DNA of 64,000 nucleotides from CANKHA01 sp035699705 (GCA_035699705.1 DASSPI010000019.1:1-64000); one strand, 5' to 3'; counted from the first letter of the stretch, positions 36,666 to 46,267 are shown. Notes: a model not told the origin generated them from the sequence alone. Program-made: numbers and translations.

Positions 36666-37496
36666 ATGCGATTAGCCCCTTTCGGCCCGTCCCGCCTGCT
36701 CGCTTCGACGGCGCTTGCGGCCTTGCTGGCCGCGGGCCTCGCGGGCTGCAAAACCACCAAGGGACCGGAAACCACCGGCTCGCTTGCGGCCGCGCCGCGG
36801 CCGACCACCGAGGCCGAGTGGCGCAGCGCGCTGGAAAAATGGGAGGCGCTCTATCGCGCCCGTCCCGACGACGTGATCAACGCCACGCATTATGCGCAGG
36901 CTTTGCGCGCAACCGGCCAGCGTGCCCAGGCGGTGGCCGTGCTGGAACAAGCCACGATCAAGAACCCGCATGACAAGGCGCTGCTCGGCGCCTATGGCCG
37001 TGCGCTTGCGGAAATCGGCAACTACAATCAGGCGCTCGAGGTATTTTCCCGCGCGCACACCCCCGACATGCCGGACTGGCGCCTGCTTTCGGCGCAGGGC
37101 GCGGTGCTCGACCAGCTCGGCCGTTACGATGAAGCGCGGCGCTATTATGCCTCCGCGCTGAAGATCGTGCCGGACGAGCCGTCGGTGCTGTCCAACCTCG
37201 GACTCTCCTACGCGCTGTCGAAGGACCTGAAGCAGGCGGAAAGCACGCTGCGGCGGGCGACCGCGCAGCCCGGCGTCGGCCCGCGCGCCCGGCAAAATCT
37301 CGCCCTGGTCGTGGGCCTGCAGGGCCGCTTTGCCGAGGCCGAGGATATTGCGCGCGCCGACCTGCCTGCGGAAGCAGCGGCAGCCAATGTCGACTACCTT
37401 CGGCAGATGCTGGCGCAGCAGAAGGGCGACATCCAGAAGCCCAAGCCGGCACAAAAGCCCACCCGGGCATCCTCCGCGCCCGCGCTCCGCAGCTAG
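36666..37496 (+). CDS. tadD: TPR lipoprotein TadD (Tad pilus assembly)
   Basis: The 276-aa protein has a lipoprotein signal with lipobox LAGC (Cys28), then tetratricopeptide repeats from about 60 to 230 (for example AYGRALAEIGNYNQALEVFSRA and VLDQLGRYDEARRYYASAL). TadD-type lipoproteins help the outer-membrane secretin form in Tad systems. The start at 36666 places the signal peptide at the N-terminus. It is convergent with tadC, 31 bases apart, which supports the Tad assignment. Confidence 0.88.
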   Translation: MRLAPFGPSRLLASTALAALLAAGLAGCKTTKGPETTGSLAAAPRPTTEAEWRSALEKWEALYRARPDDVINATHYAQALRATGQRAQAVAVLEQATIKNPHDKALLGAYGRALAEIGNYNQALEVFSRAHTPDMPDWRLLSAQGAVLDQLGRYDEARRYYASALKIVPDEPSVLSNLGLSYALSKDLKQAESTLRRATAQPGVGPRARQNLALVVGLQGRFAEAEDIARADLPAEAAAANVDYLRQMLAQQKGDIQKPKPAQKPTRASSAPALRS

Positions 37497-37527
37497 ACTG
37501 CCAATTTGAACGGCTAGCCGGCGCGCC

Positions 37528-38502
37528 TTAGCGGATCCCCATCACTTTGATGACCGCCGGCCCGAGAATCACCACGAACAGCACCGGCAGGAAGAATAGG
37601 ATCATCGGCACGGTCAGCTTGGGCGGCAGGCCGGCGGCCTTCTTCTCGGCTTCCGCCATGCGCATATCGCGATTCTCCTGCGCCATGACGCGCAGCGTCT
37701 GGCCGAGCGGGGTGCCGTAGCGCTCCGCCTGCTGCAGCGCCACGCAAACAGACTTCACGCCTTCCAGGTTGGTGCGTTTGGCCAGGTTCTCGTAAGCCTG
37801 CCGGCGGTCCGGGAGATAGGACAGCTCGGCGGTCGTCAGCGTGAACTCCTCCGCCAGCGCCACCGATTGGGTGCCGATTTCCTCGGCCACGCGCCTGAAC
37901 GCAGCCTCGATCGACATGCCCGATTCCACGCAGATCAAGAGCAGGTCGAGCGCATCGGGAAAAGCACGCTTGATGCTTACCTGCCGTTTCTGAATTTTAT
38001 TCTTCAGGATGATGTAAGGCAGCTGCATGCCGACATAGGCGGCAATCAACAGGATCCCGATTTTGATGGCGAAAGGCTTGTCCAGCTTCGCCATGACGAA
38101 GATGTAAAAAGCCGCCGCCGATACCAGCAGCGCGGGCGACACCAGCCGGAAGAACAGGAAGGTGACGTAGGGCGCCTGGCCCCGGAAACCGGCCTGGATC
38201 AGCTTATCGCGCGCCTCTTCCTGGCCGAGCCATTTATTGAGGTTGAAGCGGTTGACGACCGCCTGCATGTATTGCCGGGGCGTTTGCCGGAGCGAGACCT
38301 TATCGCCTTGCGCCAGCCGTTCGCGCTCGCGCTGGCGGATTTTATCCCGCTCCAAGGCTACCGACTTCATGCGCTTTTCCAACGTATCGTTGGCCAGCAG
38401 CGGCATCGCCAGCGTCAGCACAGTGGCGATGGCCGCCACCCCGGCGAACATCATCGCCATGAGCCGGGTATTCTGAAGCGTGTCTATCAGGATCTCGATC
38501 AT
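37528..38502 (-). CDS. tadC: Tad pilus inner-membrane platform protein TadC
   Basis: The 324-aa type II secretion F-domain (GspF-like) protein has an N-terminal membrane segment, helices near 120-165, a cytosolic region with KRAFPDALDLLLICVESGMSIEAAFRRVAEE, and C-terminal helices ending PVLFVVILGPAVIKVMG. With TadB it forms the platform that couples the CpaF motor to pilin extrusion. Last gene of the minus-strand Tad operon; 7 bases after tadB. Confidence 0.95.
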   Translation of the reverse strand: MIEILIDTLQNTRLMAMMFAGVAAIATVLTLAMPLLANDTLEKRMKSVALERDKIRQRERERLAQGDKVSLRQTPRQYMQAVVNRFNLNKWLGQEEARDKLIQAGFRGQAPYVTFLFFRLVSPALLVSAAAFYIFVMAKLDKPFAIKIGILLIAAYVGMQLPYIILKNKIQKRQVSIKRAFPDALDLLLICVESGMSIEAAFRRVAEEIGTQSVALAEEFTLTTAELSYLPDRRQAYENLAKRTNLEGVKSVCVALQQAERYGTPLGQTLRVMAQENRDMRMAEAEKKAAGLPPKLTVPMILFFLPVLFVVILGPAVIKVMGIR

Positions 38503-38509
38503 TGGCGGC

Positions 38510-39475
38510 TCAGAAGTCGAAGTTGATCATTTTGCGCATGACGAAGACGCCGAGCGACATCCAGACCGCCGAGGCGGCCAGCAACAGGTTGCCCAGCTTG
38601 TCCGTCCATAGCAGCGAGATGTAGTCGGGACTGGTGAGATAGACGAGAATCATCACCACAAAAGGAAGCGCCGCGATAATCGCGCCGGAAGCCTTTGCCT
38701 CCATCGACATGGCCTGAATTTTCGCCTTCATTTTCTTGCGGTCGCGCAGCACGCGCGAAAGGTTGCCGAGGGCCTCCGACAGGTTGCCGCCGGATTTCTG
38801 CTGGATGAAGATCACGATGCCGAAGAAGTTGGCTTCCGCCACCGGCATGCGCTCGTAAAGCTTGATGCAGGCTTCGCCTAACGGCACGCCGACCGCCTGG
38901 CTCTCGACGATAGCCTTAAATTCGCTTTTCACCGGCTCTTGCGCGTCGGTGACGATCACCTTCAAGCAATCCATCAACGGCAGGCCGGACTTGATGCCGC
39001 GCACGATAACGTCGACGGCGTCGGGAAAGGCCGCGAGGAATTTCGCTTCCCGGCGGTTTTTCAGAAATGACAGGATCCAGAACGGCAGGCCAAAGGCCGC
39101 GGCGAAGCCAACCCCGGCGGCCGGGATAATACCGGCGCCGGTAAGCATGAAGCCGAGGAAGGCAAACACGCCCAACAAGGCGGCCGTCAGGAAGAAACGC
39201 TGCTTCGACCAAGTGAGGCCAGCCTGCGAAAGGCGCACGCTAAGCGTGCGCTTGTTGGCCTTGTGCCTGGAGTCGATCTCCTTCAGCGTTTCCTCGACCT
39301 GGTCGCGGCGCGACTTGCCGGTGACGCGCACGGCGCGGGTGGCGGGTATCGCGCGCGCAACGCTCTCGCGCCGCTGCTCCACGCGCCGTTCGCCCGACAG
39401 AATCGGATAAAGAAAAACCCATCCCAATCCACCGATCGCGACGGTCACCAGGAAAGCGAGGGCGAGCGGTTGCAT
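38510..39475 (-). CDS. tadB: Tad pilus inner-membrane platform protein TadB
   Basis: The 321-aa GspF-domain protein is the partner of TadC. The first helix is ALAFLVTVAIGGLGWVFLYPIL; a cytosolic stretch with many Arg/Lys (about 27-75) is followed by a helix pair, the F-domain core FPDAVDVIVRGIKSGLPLMDCLKVI, and terminal helices. It begins 2 bases after the cpaF stop and is followed by tadC. Confidence 0.95.
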   Translation of the reverse strand: MQPLALAFLVTVAIGGLGWVFLYPILSGERRVEQRRESVARAIPATRAVRVTGKSRRDQVEETLKEIDSRHKANKRTLSVRLSQAGLTWSKQRFFLTAALLGVFAFLGFMLTGAGIIPAAGVGFAAAFGLPFWILSFLKNRREAKFLAAFPDAVDVIVRGIKSGLPLMDCLKVIVTDAQEPVKSEFKAIVESQAVGVPLGEACIKLYERMPVAEANFFGIVIFIQQKSGGNLSEALGNLSRVLRDRKKMKAKIQAMSMEAKASGAIIAALPFVVMILVYLTSPDYISLLWTDKLGNLLLAASAVWMSLGVFVMRKMINFDF

Positions 39476-39477
39476 TG

Positions 39478-41001
39478 TCAGTTCTTGGTTGCCTTTTCGG
39501 CGGCATCGAGCGCGGCGGCCAGGTTCTGCTCCTCGCCGTAGTAGCGCGCGCGCTCCCAGAAGCGCGGCCGGCCAATGCCGGTGGAGCGGTGCCGCCCCAC
39601 CAGGTTGCCGTTAGCGTCCTCGCCGAGCAGGTCGTAGACAAACAGGTCCTGCGTGATAATCACGTCACCTTCCATGCCCATCACCTCGGTGATGTGGGTG
39701 ATCCGGCGCGAGCCGTCGCGCAGGCGGGCCACCTGGATGACCACGTCGACCGAAGCGCAGATCATCTCGCGAATGGTGCGCGAAGGCAGCGTAAAGCCGC
39801 CCATGGTGATCATCGATTCCAGCCGCGAAAGCCCTTCGCGCGGGTTGTTGGCGTGCAGCGTGCCCATCGAGCCGTCGTGGCCGGTATTCATTGCCTGCAA
39901 CAGGTCGAAAGCCTCGGGGCCGCGCACCTCGCCGACGATGATACGTTCGGGCCGCATGCGCAGGCAGTTGCGCACCAGATCGCGCATGCTGACTTGACCT
40001 TCGCCCTCCAGGTTGGACGGGCGGGTTTCCAGGCGGACCACATGCGGCTGTTGCAGCTGCAATTCGGCCGCGTCTTCGCAGGTGATGATGCGCTCGGTGT
40101 TGTCGATAAACTGCGTCAGGCAATTGAGCAGCGTGGTCTTGCCCGAGCCGGTGCCTCCCGACACGATGCTGTTGACGCGGCAGCGGCCGATGATCTTGAG
40201 GATCTGCGCGCCTTCCGGGGTGATGGTCCCGTATTTCACCAGTTGGTCCAGCGTCAGCTTTTCCTTGCGGAACTTGCGGATCGTGAGCGCGGGACCGTCG
40301 ATCGCCAGCGGCGGGGCGATGACGTTGACGCGCGAGCCGTCGGCGAGGCGCGCGTCGCAGATCGGCGAGGACTCGTCCACGCGCCGGCCGACCTGGCTGA
40401 CGATGCGCTGGCAGATGTTCAAAAGCTGCTGGTTGTCGCGGAAACGGATACCGGTGCGCTGAATCTTGCCGGCAACTTCGATGTATACGGTGCCCGAACC
40501 GTTCACCATGATGTCGGCGATGTCGTCGCGCGCCAGCAGCGGCTCCAGCGGGCCATAGCCGAGCACATCGTTGCAGATGTCATCGAGCAGTTCCTCCTGC
40601 TCGGAGATCGACATCACGACATTCTTGATCGCGATGATCTCGTTGACGATGTCGCGGATCTCTTCACGCGCGGCCTCGGCATCGAGCCGCGCCAGCTGGG
40701 CCAAGTCGATCGCCTCGATCAGGGCGCCGAAGATCGTGCCCTTGACCTCATAATAGGATTCCGAGCGCCGCGTGTCGGCGTTGGTCATCATCTGCGCGCG
40801 CGTCGGCGCGGACGGGTTTCGGCTGGGATTTTCCGGCGCGCCGATCAAGGGTGCGCCGAGACCGGCCGAAGGGAAGGGGGTGCGGCCGTGCTCCACGGGC
40901 GCCGGGGCGCTGGGCGCCGCCACCGGGGCGGCAGCCGGCCGCGCTGCTTCCGCTACCGGGCTGTGGGCTTCAACGGCCGCCGTGCTGCGTTTTCCGAACA
41001 A
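39478..41001 (-). CDS. cpaF: Tad pilus motor ATPase CpaF/TadA
   Basis: The 507-aa secretion ATPase has an Ala/Pro-rich N-tail (about 1-70), an N-terminal domain with GYGPLEPLLARDDIADIMVNG, the Walker A SGGTGSGKTTLLN (about 282-293), the Asp box ITCEDAAELQL, Walker B ERIIVGEVRGPEA and the His box MGTLHANNPRE. It powers assembly and probably retraction of the Flp pilus. It sits 19 bases after cpaE and 2 before tadB. Confidence 0.97.
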   Translation of the reverse strand: MFGKRSTAAVEAHSPVAEAARPAAAPVAAPSAPAPVEHGRTPFPSAGLGAPLIGAPENPSRNPSAPTRAQMMTNADTRRSESYYEVKGTIFGALIEAIDLAQLARLDAEAAREEIRDIVNEIIAIKNVVMSISEQEELLDDICNDVLGYGPLEPLLARDDIADIMVNGSGTVYIEVAGKIQRTGIRFRDNQQLLNICQRIVSQVGRRVDESSPICDARLADGSRVNVIAPPLAIDGPALTIRKFRKEKLTLDQLVKYGTITPEGAQILKIIGRCRVNSIVSGGTGSGKTTLLNCLTQFIDNTERIITCEDAAELQLQQPHVVRLETRPSNLEGEGQVSMRDLVRNCLRMRPERIIVGEVRGPEAFDLLQAMNTGHDGSMGTLHANNPREGLSRLESMITMGGFTLPSRTIREMICASVDVVIQVARLRDGSRRITHITEVMGMEGDVIITQDLFVYDLLGEDANGNLVGRHRSTGIGRPRFWERARYYGEEQNLAAALDAAEKATKN

Positions 41002-41020
41002 AGGCGAACTCCAAAGGGCG

Positions 41021-42304
41021 TCAGGCCTGCCGCTTGCTCAATTTCGCCAGCAGCGGAGTCAGCAATCCCCGACGCTGGCGCTTGGCTTCGGCGCGGCCGG
41101 TCAGGATCTGCGCGATCAGGCGGAAGGATTCCGCGGTCTTATGGCTCGCGGAAATCTCCGCGATCATCTGGCCGTTGTTCGCCGCGGTGCCGAACAATTG
41201 CGGCTCGAAGGGAATGGTCGCCACCGGTTCGTCGTCGAGCGCTTTGGAGAAATCAGCCACTTTGATTTCGGGCCGTTTCGGCACGCCTACCTGGTTGAGG
41301 CAGTAGAACGGGCGATGGTCGTTCGGCCGCGCAGCGCGCAGCAGATCGACCAGGTTCTTCGTGTTGCGCAGATTGGCAAGGTCCGGCTCGGCGACAACCA
41401 GGATATCGTCGGCGCTGATCAGCGTGCGGCGAGTCCATCCGGTCCATTGATGCGGCACGTCAAGCACGACACAGGGAATGGTGGAGCGCAGCGAATCGAA
41501 TATCGCCTCAAAAGATTCCGAGGCGAAGTCATAGACGCGATCCAGCGTAGCGGGCGCTGCCAGCAGGCTGAGATGGTCGGTGCATTTCGACAGCAGCCGG
41601 TCGATGAAATTGGTGTCGACGCGTTCGGGCGAGAAAACCGCGTCGGCGATGCCCTGCGGCGGATCCTGGTTGTAATCCAGCCCGGCCGTCCCGAAGGCGA
41701 GGTCGAGATCGGTGACGACGGCGTCCATGCCGAGATCGCCAGCGATCGCCCAAGCCACGTTATGCGCAACGGTCGAAGCGCCGACGCCGCCCTTGGCGCC
41801 GACCACCGCGATGATGCGTCCGAGCGGTTTGGCATCCGTGGACGGCGCGTACAGGCCGCAGATCGCGCGGACGACGTCGACCGTGCTGACCGGAGCGATG
41901 AGGTAGTCGCTGACTCCGCGCCGAACCAGCTCACGGTAAAGGACCACATCGTTGACCCGGCCGACTATGATGACGCGCGTGCCGGCATCGCAGACCTCCG
42001 CCAGTTGATCGAGGCCGGCGAGAATGTCGTCTCCGCGCGTTTCTGTTTCGAGCAACACCACGTTCGGGGTCGGCGAAGTGCGATAGGCTTCCACCGCCGC
42101 AGTGACGCCGCCCATCTGCAGCTTCAGGTGCGTCTTGGCGAGACGGCGGTCATCGCCCGCGGCCTGCACCGCGGCGGCGGTTTCCACCGTGTCGCAGAAC
42201 GCCTGAATCGAAACCCGTGGCGCCGGCGCGATGTGCTCGTCTGGCGCGATCGGCTCCCTCGGGGCGAGCTCGGTTTCGTCCGTCTGCAATGCATGTCTGA
42301 TCAT
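41021..42304 (-). CDS. cpaE: Tad pilus localisation ATPase CpaE/TadZ
   Basis: The 427-aa protein has an N-terminal receiver-like domain (about 60-150) and a MinD/ParA-type ATPase domain. The deviant P-loop is VVGAKGGVGAST (168-179), followed by DLDLAFGTAGLD and VLDVPHQWTGW. The receiver-like part has no clear phospho-aspartate set, so it may be structural. In Caulobacter CpaE targets the pilus machinery to the pole. It overlaps cpaD by 4 bases. Confidence 0.94.
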   Translation of the reverse strand: MIRHALQTDETELAPREPIAPDEHIAPAPRVSIQAFCDTVETAAAVQAAGDDRRLAKTHLKLQMGGVTAAVEAYRTSPTPNVVLLETETRGDDILAGLDQLAEVCDAGTRVIIVGRVNDVVLYRELVRRGVSDYLIAPVSTVDVVRAICGLYAPSTDAKPLGRIIAVVGAKGGVGASTVAHNVAWAIAGDLGMDAVVTDLDLAFGTAGLDYNQDPPQGIADAVFSPERVDTNFIDRLLSKCTDHLSLLAAPATLDRVYDFASESFEAIFDSLRSTIPCVVLDVPHQWTGWTRRTLISADDILVVAEPDLANLRNTKNLVDLLRAARPNDHRPFYCLNQVGVPKRPEIKVADFSKALDDEPVATIPFEPQLFGTAANNGQMIAEISASHKTAESFRLIAQILTGRAEAKRQRRGLLTPLLAKLSKRQA

Positions 42305-43071
42305 CGGCCTAGATCCGTGATCATGCCCTGATTTGGGTTGGCGTAGCGCGTGCCGGTGGGGTCGCCCTTGCGGTAACTTTCCAGCACGACACTGCGCCGC
42401 GTCTTGGAGGCATTCGCGTTTTCGCCGCGCGGCTGTACCAGGTCGGCGGGATTATCGACCATGGCGGCGAGGTTGCGCTGGCTGGCGCAGCCGAGATTCC
42501 AATAAGGCTTGTTCTCATAGTGCTGCAGCTCATAGGTCGGCCCGAGATCGGCCGGCCACAGTCCGCAAGGGCCGGCTTCGGCGGACACCTTGGGGTAATT
42601 CAGCCGAACGGTGGCGATGGCCACGCGATTTTTTGGCTGATAGTGCCGCACCGCCACCGCGCCGGGCGGCAAGCCGGCAGCGGCCAGGATCGAGCGCGCT
42701 TCGCGCACCGCCTCGTGGGCGGCGCGCTGGTTTGACATGCCGATGGGCTGATCGATGATGATGCCGCCGGTGGCTTCCTTCTTCCATGTCTGCGCAAAAG
42801 CGAGCACGTCGGCACGCTGGCTGGCGCTGAGGCCGCCGCGGTTGGATCCGACGAAGACCTCGACCGTGTGTTCGGTCTCCTTGAGCGTTATCGGATGGCG
42901 CTGACGATAATCCACCGGAATCGAAGCAGTCGTATCCTTGACCGTGTAGCAGCCGGAAAGCAGCATCGCGCCCGCGGCGGCGAGCACGCCACCCATGGCG
43001 GCAGACCGAAGTCTTCGCCGGTCGGTGATGCAGAGGCGGAAGCCGGACATGAAAGTTTCCCTCAGGGTCAA
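42301..43071 (-). CDS. cpaD: Tad pilus lipoprotein CpaD
   Basis: The 256-aa protein has a lipoprotein signal with LLSGC (Cys41) and the CpaD-family core including YRQRHPITLKETEHTVEVFVG and the C-terminal NLGCASQRNLAAMVDNPADLVQPRG, a family signature. It acts with the CpaC secretin at the outer membrane. The ATG at 43071 overlaps the cpaC stop (ATGA); a second ATG seven codons later gives a more normal signal length. Confidence 0.93.
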   Translation of the reverse strand: MTLRETFMSGFRLCITDRRRLRSAAMGGVLAAAGAMLLSGCYTVKDTTASIPVDYRQRHPITLKETEHTVEVFVGSNRGGLSASQRADVLAFAQTWKKEATGGIIIDQPIGMSNQRAAHEAVREARSILAAAGLPPGAVAVRHYQPKNRVAIATVRLNYPKVSAEAGPCGLWPADLGPTYELQHYENKPYWNLGCASQRNLAAMVDNPADLVQPRGENANASKTRRSVVLESYRKGDPTGTRYANPNQGMITDLGR

Positions 43072-44552
43072 TCGAGGTTGTAGCCGTAATTTCCGTGGTA
43101 AATCTGGTTCGGGTCGACGCGGCCGGCGATGCCGTAGATGCGATTGAGACGACCCAGCAGCACGGTCGAAGGATCCGATGCATCGGCGAAGCCATCGTCA
43201 GGCCGCGAGAGATTCTTTTGCGCCGTCGCGCGCACGATATAGGGCGTCACCAGCACCATCAGCTCGGTCTGGCGATTGACGTAGTCACGGCTTTTGAACA
43301 GGGCGCCCAGCACGGGAAGCTGCATCAGCCCCGGGTAGCCGTTGATATGCTGACGCGTCTGTTCCTGCAGGATGCCCGCCATGGCCATTGAGCCGCCGGA
43401 GGGAATCTCAAGCACTGTGTCTGCCCGGCGGGTGCGGATTGACGGAACGGTCAGGGATGATGTTGAGCCCGGCACCGAGAATGTCATCGCATTGTCGGTG
43501 GAAAGGTCGGAAACCTCGGTCATGACCTTTAGGCTGATGCGGCCTTCCGACAGCACAATGGGACGGAAGTTCAGGCTCACGCCGAACTTCTTATAATCGA
43601 TCTGCGGCTGACAGACCGGCGGAGAGCGCGTGGTATCGCAGCTCAGGCCCGACGGGATGGGGAATTCACCGCCGGCGACAAAGGTCGCGGTTTCCCCGGA
43701 AATCGCCGTGATGTTCGGTTCTGCCAAGGTGCGGATAACGCCGGCCCGTTCCATCGCTCGCAGTCTCGCGCTCATGCCGGAATTCGTCGCGGTAATGCCT
43801 GACTGACTGAGCGCCTGTCCCGATGCGGAGAAGGGGTTGGTATTGTTGAAATCGATGACACTGGCTCCCAAACTGACGCTGCCGTTGAGATCGATGCCAA
43901 GTTGCTTGATGACATCGCGCTGAACTTCGGCGACGGTCACTTTCAGCAGGACCTGGTCGCGCCCGCGGATGGAAATGCCGTTGAAGACTTTGGTATCGGA
44001 GCCTGCGAGCCGTACGGCGAGATCGTAGGCCTGCTGAGATTCCTCCGGGCTGGCGACGCTGCCCCGCAGCATGATTCCGTCGCCGACTCCCTCGATGTGT
44101 ACATCCGGCAAGGCATGCCTCAGCGCCGCGCGCACGCCATTGAGATCGCGCGTCACCGCGATGTCGTAGCCCGCGATCTGCCGACCGGCGGCATCGAAGA
44201 AAAAGACGTTGGTTTGTCCGACCGCGACGCCGATCAGATAGGCGCGCCGCGCCGAACGCACCACCGCGTTCGCAATCTTGGGGTCCGCTACCAGCACGTC
44301 CTTGACGTCCGCCGGCAGGTCGATCACCACGGATTTTCCGATCCCGAGCGGAATGAATCGCGAGGTTTCCTCGCTCGCGGCGATAACCGCCGTCGCGACC
44401 GGCACCGGAGCTATTCCTTTGATCACCCGCGTATCAGCGGCAGTGGCAGGATTAAGCAGGGAGCCGCCGACCAGCGCCGCCACCGCCATCCGGGACGGCG
44501 ACTGCATCAGGTTGCTATGCCGCATTTCGGCTGTCCCCCTCTCGCCCGTCAT
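43068..44552 (-). CDS. cpaC: Tad pilus secretin CpaC/RcpA
   Basis: The 494-aa outer-membrane secretin has a signal peptide (core MAVAALVGGSLLNPATA), an N-terminal pilus assembly domain (about 65-140, LGIGKSVVIDLPADVKDVLVADPKIAN), a BON-like segment, then the secretin core with LAEPNITAISGETATFVAGGEFPIP and the late motifs VPVLGALFKSR-like LPVLGALFKSRDYVNRQTELMV. The start overlaps the cpaB stop by 4 bases (ATGA). Confidence 0.95.
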   Translation of the reverse strand: MTGERGTAEMRHSNLMQSPSRMAVAALVGGSLLNPATAADTRVIKGIAPVPVATAVIAASEETSRFIPLGIGKSVVIDLPADVKDVLVADPKIANAVVRSARRAYLIGVAVGQTNVFFFDAAGRQIAGYDIAVTRDLNGVRAALRHALPDVHIEGVGDGIMLRGSVASPEESQQAYDLAVRLAGSDTKVFNGISIRGRDQVLLKVTVAEVQRDVIKQLGIDLNGSVSLGASVIDFNNTNPFSASGQALSQSGITATNSGMSARLRAMERAGVIRTLAEPNITAISGETATFVAGGEFPIPSGLSCDTTRSPPVCQPQIDYKKFGVSLNFRPIVLSEGRISLKVMTEVSDLSTDNAMTFSVPGSTSSLTVPSIRTRRADTVLEIPSGGSMAMAGILQEQTRQHINGYPGLMQLPVLGALFKSRDYVNRQTELMVLVTPYIVRATAQKNLSRPDDGFADASDPSTVLLGRLNRIYGIAGRVDPNQIYHGNYGYNLD

Positions 44553-45340
44553 TTCGGCGTCGTCGTCGTCGTCACGCCGAAGCGAACAGTATTGATTCCG
44601 ACGCCGCGCCGTTCGATCTTTTCTTCCGTCGCCGGCTTGCTGCCGTCGGCGAGGCTGCGCAGTGCGAGCGACAGCGTCCCGAGCTGGCGCGCGAGCGCGA
44701 GCGTTTCCGCTTGCCGCGGCCGGAGCTCCAGCGTGGCGGTCTTGCCGACTACCACCTTCTGGCCGTTCTTTTCCTCGACTGCCTGGTCGATCGCCAGTAC
44801 GCGGATATTGCTGAGAATCGTCTCGCTCACGAAAGTGTCGTGGCCTGAGGACTTTTCCGCATCGCGGTCGCGGCGCGACAGGATCACGTCGACATGATCG
44901 TTGGGCAGGATAAATCCGCCGGCGCCGGTTTCCGGCGATATTTCGGTCGAGACCGCGCGCATGCCGGAGGGCAGGATCGCGGCCATGAATCCCGATCCAT
45001 TGGCCTTGATCAGCTTGGCCTCGCGGATCGGCTCACCGGCAACCATCGGGGCGCGCGCGATCGAGCCGGCAAATTCTTCGATGGCGTTGGGCTTGTTGCT
45101 CCTGCGGATGAAATAGGGGCCGGCGGCGGCGACCGGCCAGGTCTGCCACTGCATGTCGGAAGCCGAAGCGGATTGTCCGAGGCCGATGTCGGTTCTCGCG
45201 ACCAGGACCTCGGTCGTTTCGAGTTTGGCGACGGGCTCAGAAGCGGGCGCCTGCACCTGCACCTGCCGCCCAGCCATGACGGCGGCAAGGCCACCTGCAA
45301 CGACGGCGACGCCAAGCACAACAATACGCGCGGCTTTCAT
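44549..45340 (-). CDS. cpaB: Tad pilus assembly protein CpaB/RcpC
   Basis: The 263-aa protein is anchored by an N-terminal hydrophobic segment (MKAARIVVLGVAVVAGGLAAV). SAF-domain features follow (TEVLVARTDIGLGQSASASDM, then LPSGMRAVSTEISPETGAGGFILPNDHVDVIL), the region thought to contact peptidoglycan in CpaB proteins. The start at 45340 has GGAAAG upstream; an extension to 45424 is rejected because it would bury the anchor. It is followed directly by cpaC. Confidence 0.94.
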   Translation of the reverse strand: MKAARIVVLGVAVVAGGLAAVMAGRQVQVQAPASEPVAKLETTEVLVARTDIGLGQSASASDMQWQTWPVAAAGPYFIRRSNKPNAIEEFAGSIARAPMVAGEPIREAKLIKANGSGFMAAILPSGMRAVSTEISPETGAGGFILPNDHVDVILSRRDRDAEKSSGHDTFVSETILSNIRVLAIDQAVEEKNGQKVVVGKTATLELRPRQAETLALARQLGTLSLALRSLADGSKPATEEKIERRGVGINTVRFGVTTTTTPK

Positions 45341-45511
45341 ACGCTTGCTTTCCAACACACGAGGCGGACGCTTGCTTCCGACGGCGGAGCGGACGCACGC
45401 TCTCCCCAGGGCCGATTTGACCACGCAAAGGTCAAAGCATGGTTAATCGGGCGTATCTAAATCGAGTTAATGGAGCGTTGCCGGACCGATCCGGCGGGGC
45501 GCGCGGCGCGC

Positions 45512-46033
45512 TCAGCCGGTGACGCCATGCATCCAGAATGTGCTGGGATAGATCATCATGGCGGCCGCCGCGAGCGCGATGCCGTAAGGCACCCCGCCCT
45601 TCGGCTCGTGCAGCCGCTCGGCCCAGGCGCGGCCGATCAGTATCGCCGGCATCGGGATCGCGCGGTATTGCAGCAGCGCCAAGGTCAGCGCGCCGCCGAA
45701 GAGCGAACCGTAAACCAGGTATTCCATGAGATGTTCGAAGCCGAACCACAAAGCGGTCGCGGCCGCGAGCTTGGCGTCGCCGCCGCCGATCCACCCGCGG
45801 GCGAAGAACGCGAAAGCAAGAACAAGGACGAGCAAGCCGGCAGCCGCATGCAGCGCGAGCTGTTCCAGGCTCATCCCGGTTGCAACGGCCAACAGCACGA
45901 AGCCCCCCAGCATGATCAGCGTCACGCGATTGGGGATTGTCATCGTGAGCAGATCGCTTGAGGCGGCAAAAGCCATCATGGCCGGAAACAACAGCAGTTT
46001 GATGGCTTCGATCATAACTCCCATTCCGTTCAT
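45512..46033 (-). CDS. cpaA: Prepilin peptidase CpaA/TadV (A24 family)
   Basis: The 173-aa aspartic membrane peptidase lacks the N-methylase domain, as in Tad systems. The catalytic aspartates are in SSDLLTMTIPNR (Asp27) and the GxGD-type motif GWIGGGDAKLA (Asp86). About six membrane segments. It should trim Flp pilins and the TadE-like pseudopilins. Starts at 46033, 46024 or 46015 are all possible. It lies between flp1 and cpaB, preceded by two hairpin terminators that should reduce its expression relative to pilin. Confidence 0.93.
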   Translation of the reverse strand: MNGMGVMIEAIKLLLFPAMMAFAASSDLLTMTIPNRVTLIMLGGFVLLAVATGMSLEQLALHAAAGLLVLVLAFAFFARGWIGGGDAKLAAATALWFGFEHLMEYLVYGSLFGGALTLALLQYRAIPMPAILIGRAWAERLHEPKGGVPYGIALAAAAMMIYPSTFWMHGVTG

Positions 46034-46118
46034 GCCGGATCCATGCGCGATGCGCCCCGCCCAATGTTATGCCGCATGATATTTCGGATCGGTTATCACG
46101 CGGCTCGTGCCAAAGATG

Positions 46119-46150
46119 AAAAGCCTGCCTCCGGCCGCTCTGAGGCAGGC
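46119..46150 (-). terminator. Terminator-like hairpin between flp1 and cpaA
   Basis: The 9-bp stem GCCTGCCTC / GAGGCAGGC has a 10-base loop and is followed on the minus strand by TTTT. It is the second hairpin after flp1 and comes before the cpaA start at 46033. Confidence 0.65.
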
Positions 46151-46208
46151 CGTTGACCAGGCTGGCAATAACGGCAGGAGCGATGACGGCTTCGCCAAAC
46201 CGACAATG

Positions 46209-46240
46209 AAAAAGGCTCCCGCCCTGTGGGGGAGCCTTTT
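46209..46240 (-). terminator. Intrinsic terminator directly downstream of flp1
   Basis: The stem AAAAGGCTCCC / GGGAGCCTTTT is 11 bp, with A- and T-runs at both ends, so it can work on either strand. It is 27 bases beyond the flp1 stop. It is nearly the same sequence as the terminator after flp2. Confidence 0.8.
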
Positions 46241-46267
46241 CCAGCCAGCTAACTCCAGCCAACGATC

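Noticed and set aside
46034..46267. Possible extra small pilin between flp1 and cpaA
   Set aside because: No frame with an Glu-Tyr-Gly core or ribosome site was found; the gap holds two terminator-like hairpins.
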